Notes under the pieces: model-generated | Seen by the model: only the letters and a program-made list of their open reading frames with translations | What the model was told of the DNA's origin: nothing | Databases searched by the model: none | Position numbers and translations under genes: made by a program | Shown here: piece by piece, positions 5,036-5,319 of the stretch | Position numbering within the stretch: the stretch's first letter is position 1 | How the letters are laid out: every line of letters begins with the position of its first letter | Assembly: GCA_020853255.1 (NCBI GenBank) | Contig: JADYZI010000232.1 | Coordinates: 1-5,319 of the forward strand | Origin: Acidobacteriota bacterium | GTDB lineage: Bacteria > Acidobacteriota > Blastocatellia > Pyrinomonadales > Pyrinomonadaceae | Length of the DNA: 5,319 nt | Direction: 5' to 3'

Positions 5036-5056
5036 AAGAAGTACTAAATTGCAAAT

Positions 5057-5319
5057 CTACATCTCCACGAAATCCAGGACGACCTTGCCGCAGTTGCCTT
5101 CGCGGATGGCTTCGAAGCCTTTTTCGAAGTCTTTGTAGGAATAGCGATGGGTGACGACGGGTTTGATATCGACGCCGGCCTCCAGCAGGTTGGCCATTTG
5201 GTACCAGGTTTCGTACATCTGGCGGCCGTAAATGCCCTTGATGGTGATCATATTGAAGATGACCGTCTTCCAGTCGATGGCGAATTGGTCGGACGGAATG
5301 CCGAGGATCGCGATCTTGC
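5057..5319 (-). CDS. tdh: L-threonine 3-dehydrogenase, C-terminal part (cut by window edge)
   Basis: The last ~87 codons of a zinc-dependent medium-chain dehydrogenase, which oxidises L-threonine to 2-amino-3-oxobutyrate with NAD+, the substrate of Kbl. The frame is open to the window edge. Residues KIAILGIPSDQFAIDWKTVIF, IKGIYGRQMYETWYQMA, PVVTHRYSYKDFEKGFEAI and GNCGKVVLDF align in order, from memory, with the C-terminus of E. coli Tdh (GIYGREMFETWYKM, THRF, GKVIL). The C-terminus looks complete, ending 21 nt before the DUF4145-like gene. In a typical operon kbl would be the next gene; here the accessory region intervenes. Confidence 0.95.
   Translation of the reverse strand, partial: KIAILGIPSDQFAIDWKTVIFNMITIKGIYGRQMYETWYQMANLLEAGVDIKPVVTHRYSYKDFEKGFEAIREGNCGKVVLDFVEM

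Overview
The window holds the 3' end of tdh (threonine 3-dehydrogenase) at its right edge and a complete kbl (glycine C-acetyltransferase, 2-amino-3-ketobutyrate CoA ligase) at its left edge, both on the minus strand. In many bacteria these two threonine-degradation genes are adjacent (tdh-kbl). Here about 3.8 kb of accessory DNA separates them. All genes I can support read on the minus strand, from right to left. The host looks like a moderately GC-rich, non-model bacterium. Promoters sitting 6-9 nt from start codons, scarce Shine-Dalgarno sequences and a palindromic repeat cluster remind me of Acidobacteria (Blastocatellia-like), but that is a low-confidence guess.

Layout in the direction of transcription: tdh 3' end (5319-5057); a zinc-ribbon/DUF4145-like gene starting 21 nt later (5035-4493); a gene-poor stretch with a cluster of REP-like hairpins (4314-4136); a textbook promoter (4063-4035) at leaderless distance from two tiny ATGA-coupled ORFs (4028-3835); a two-helix membrane protein (3749-3549); a 63-aa ORF with a good ribosome binding site, ATGA-coupled to a membrane-anchored Asp-box protein (3477-2744). 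Then comes the most striking part: two toxin-antitoxin (TA) modules, each preceded by a ~107-bp copy of the 5' end of kbl, and finally intact kbl.

The kbl 5' end (start codon to about codon 36) occurs three times in the same orientation: at the real kbl (1119-1225), upstream of a VapBC module (1896-2002) and upstream of a RelE/ParE-type module (2557-2661). Copies 1 and 2 share 73 identical bases; copy 3 is frameshifted and diverged. Each fragment stops 2-3 nt before an extended -10 element, which lies 6-9 nt from the antitoxin ATG. Each module ends at a toxin stop codon or just before it, with the next kbl ATG 5-8 nt downstream. So kbl seems to have been entered twice near codon 36 by compact TA cassettes that also supplied a replacement kbl 5' end, keeping the enzyme intact. 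The likely result is that kbl is now expressed from TA promoters behind toxin genes. No integrase or transposase is visible in the window.
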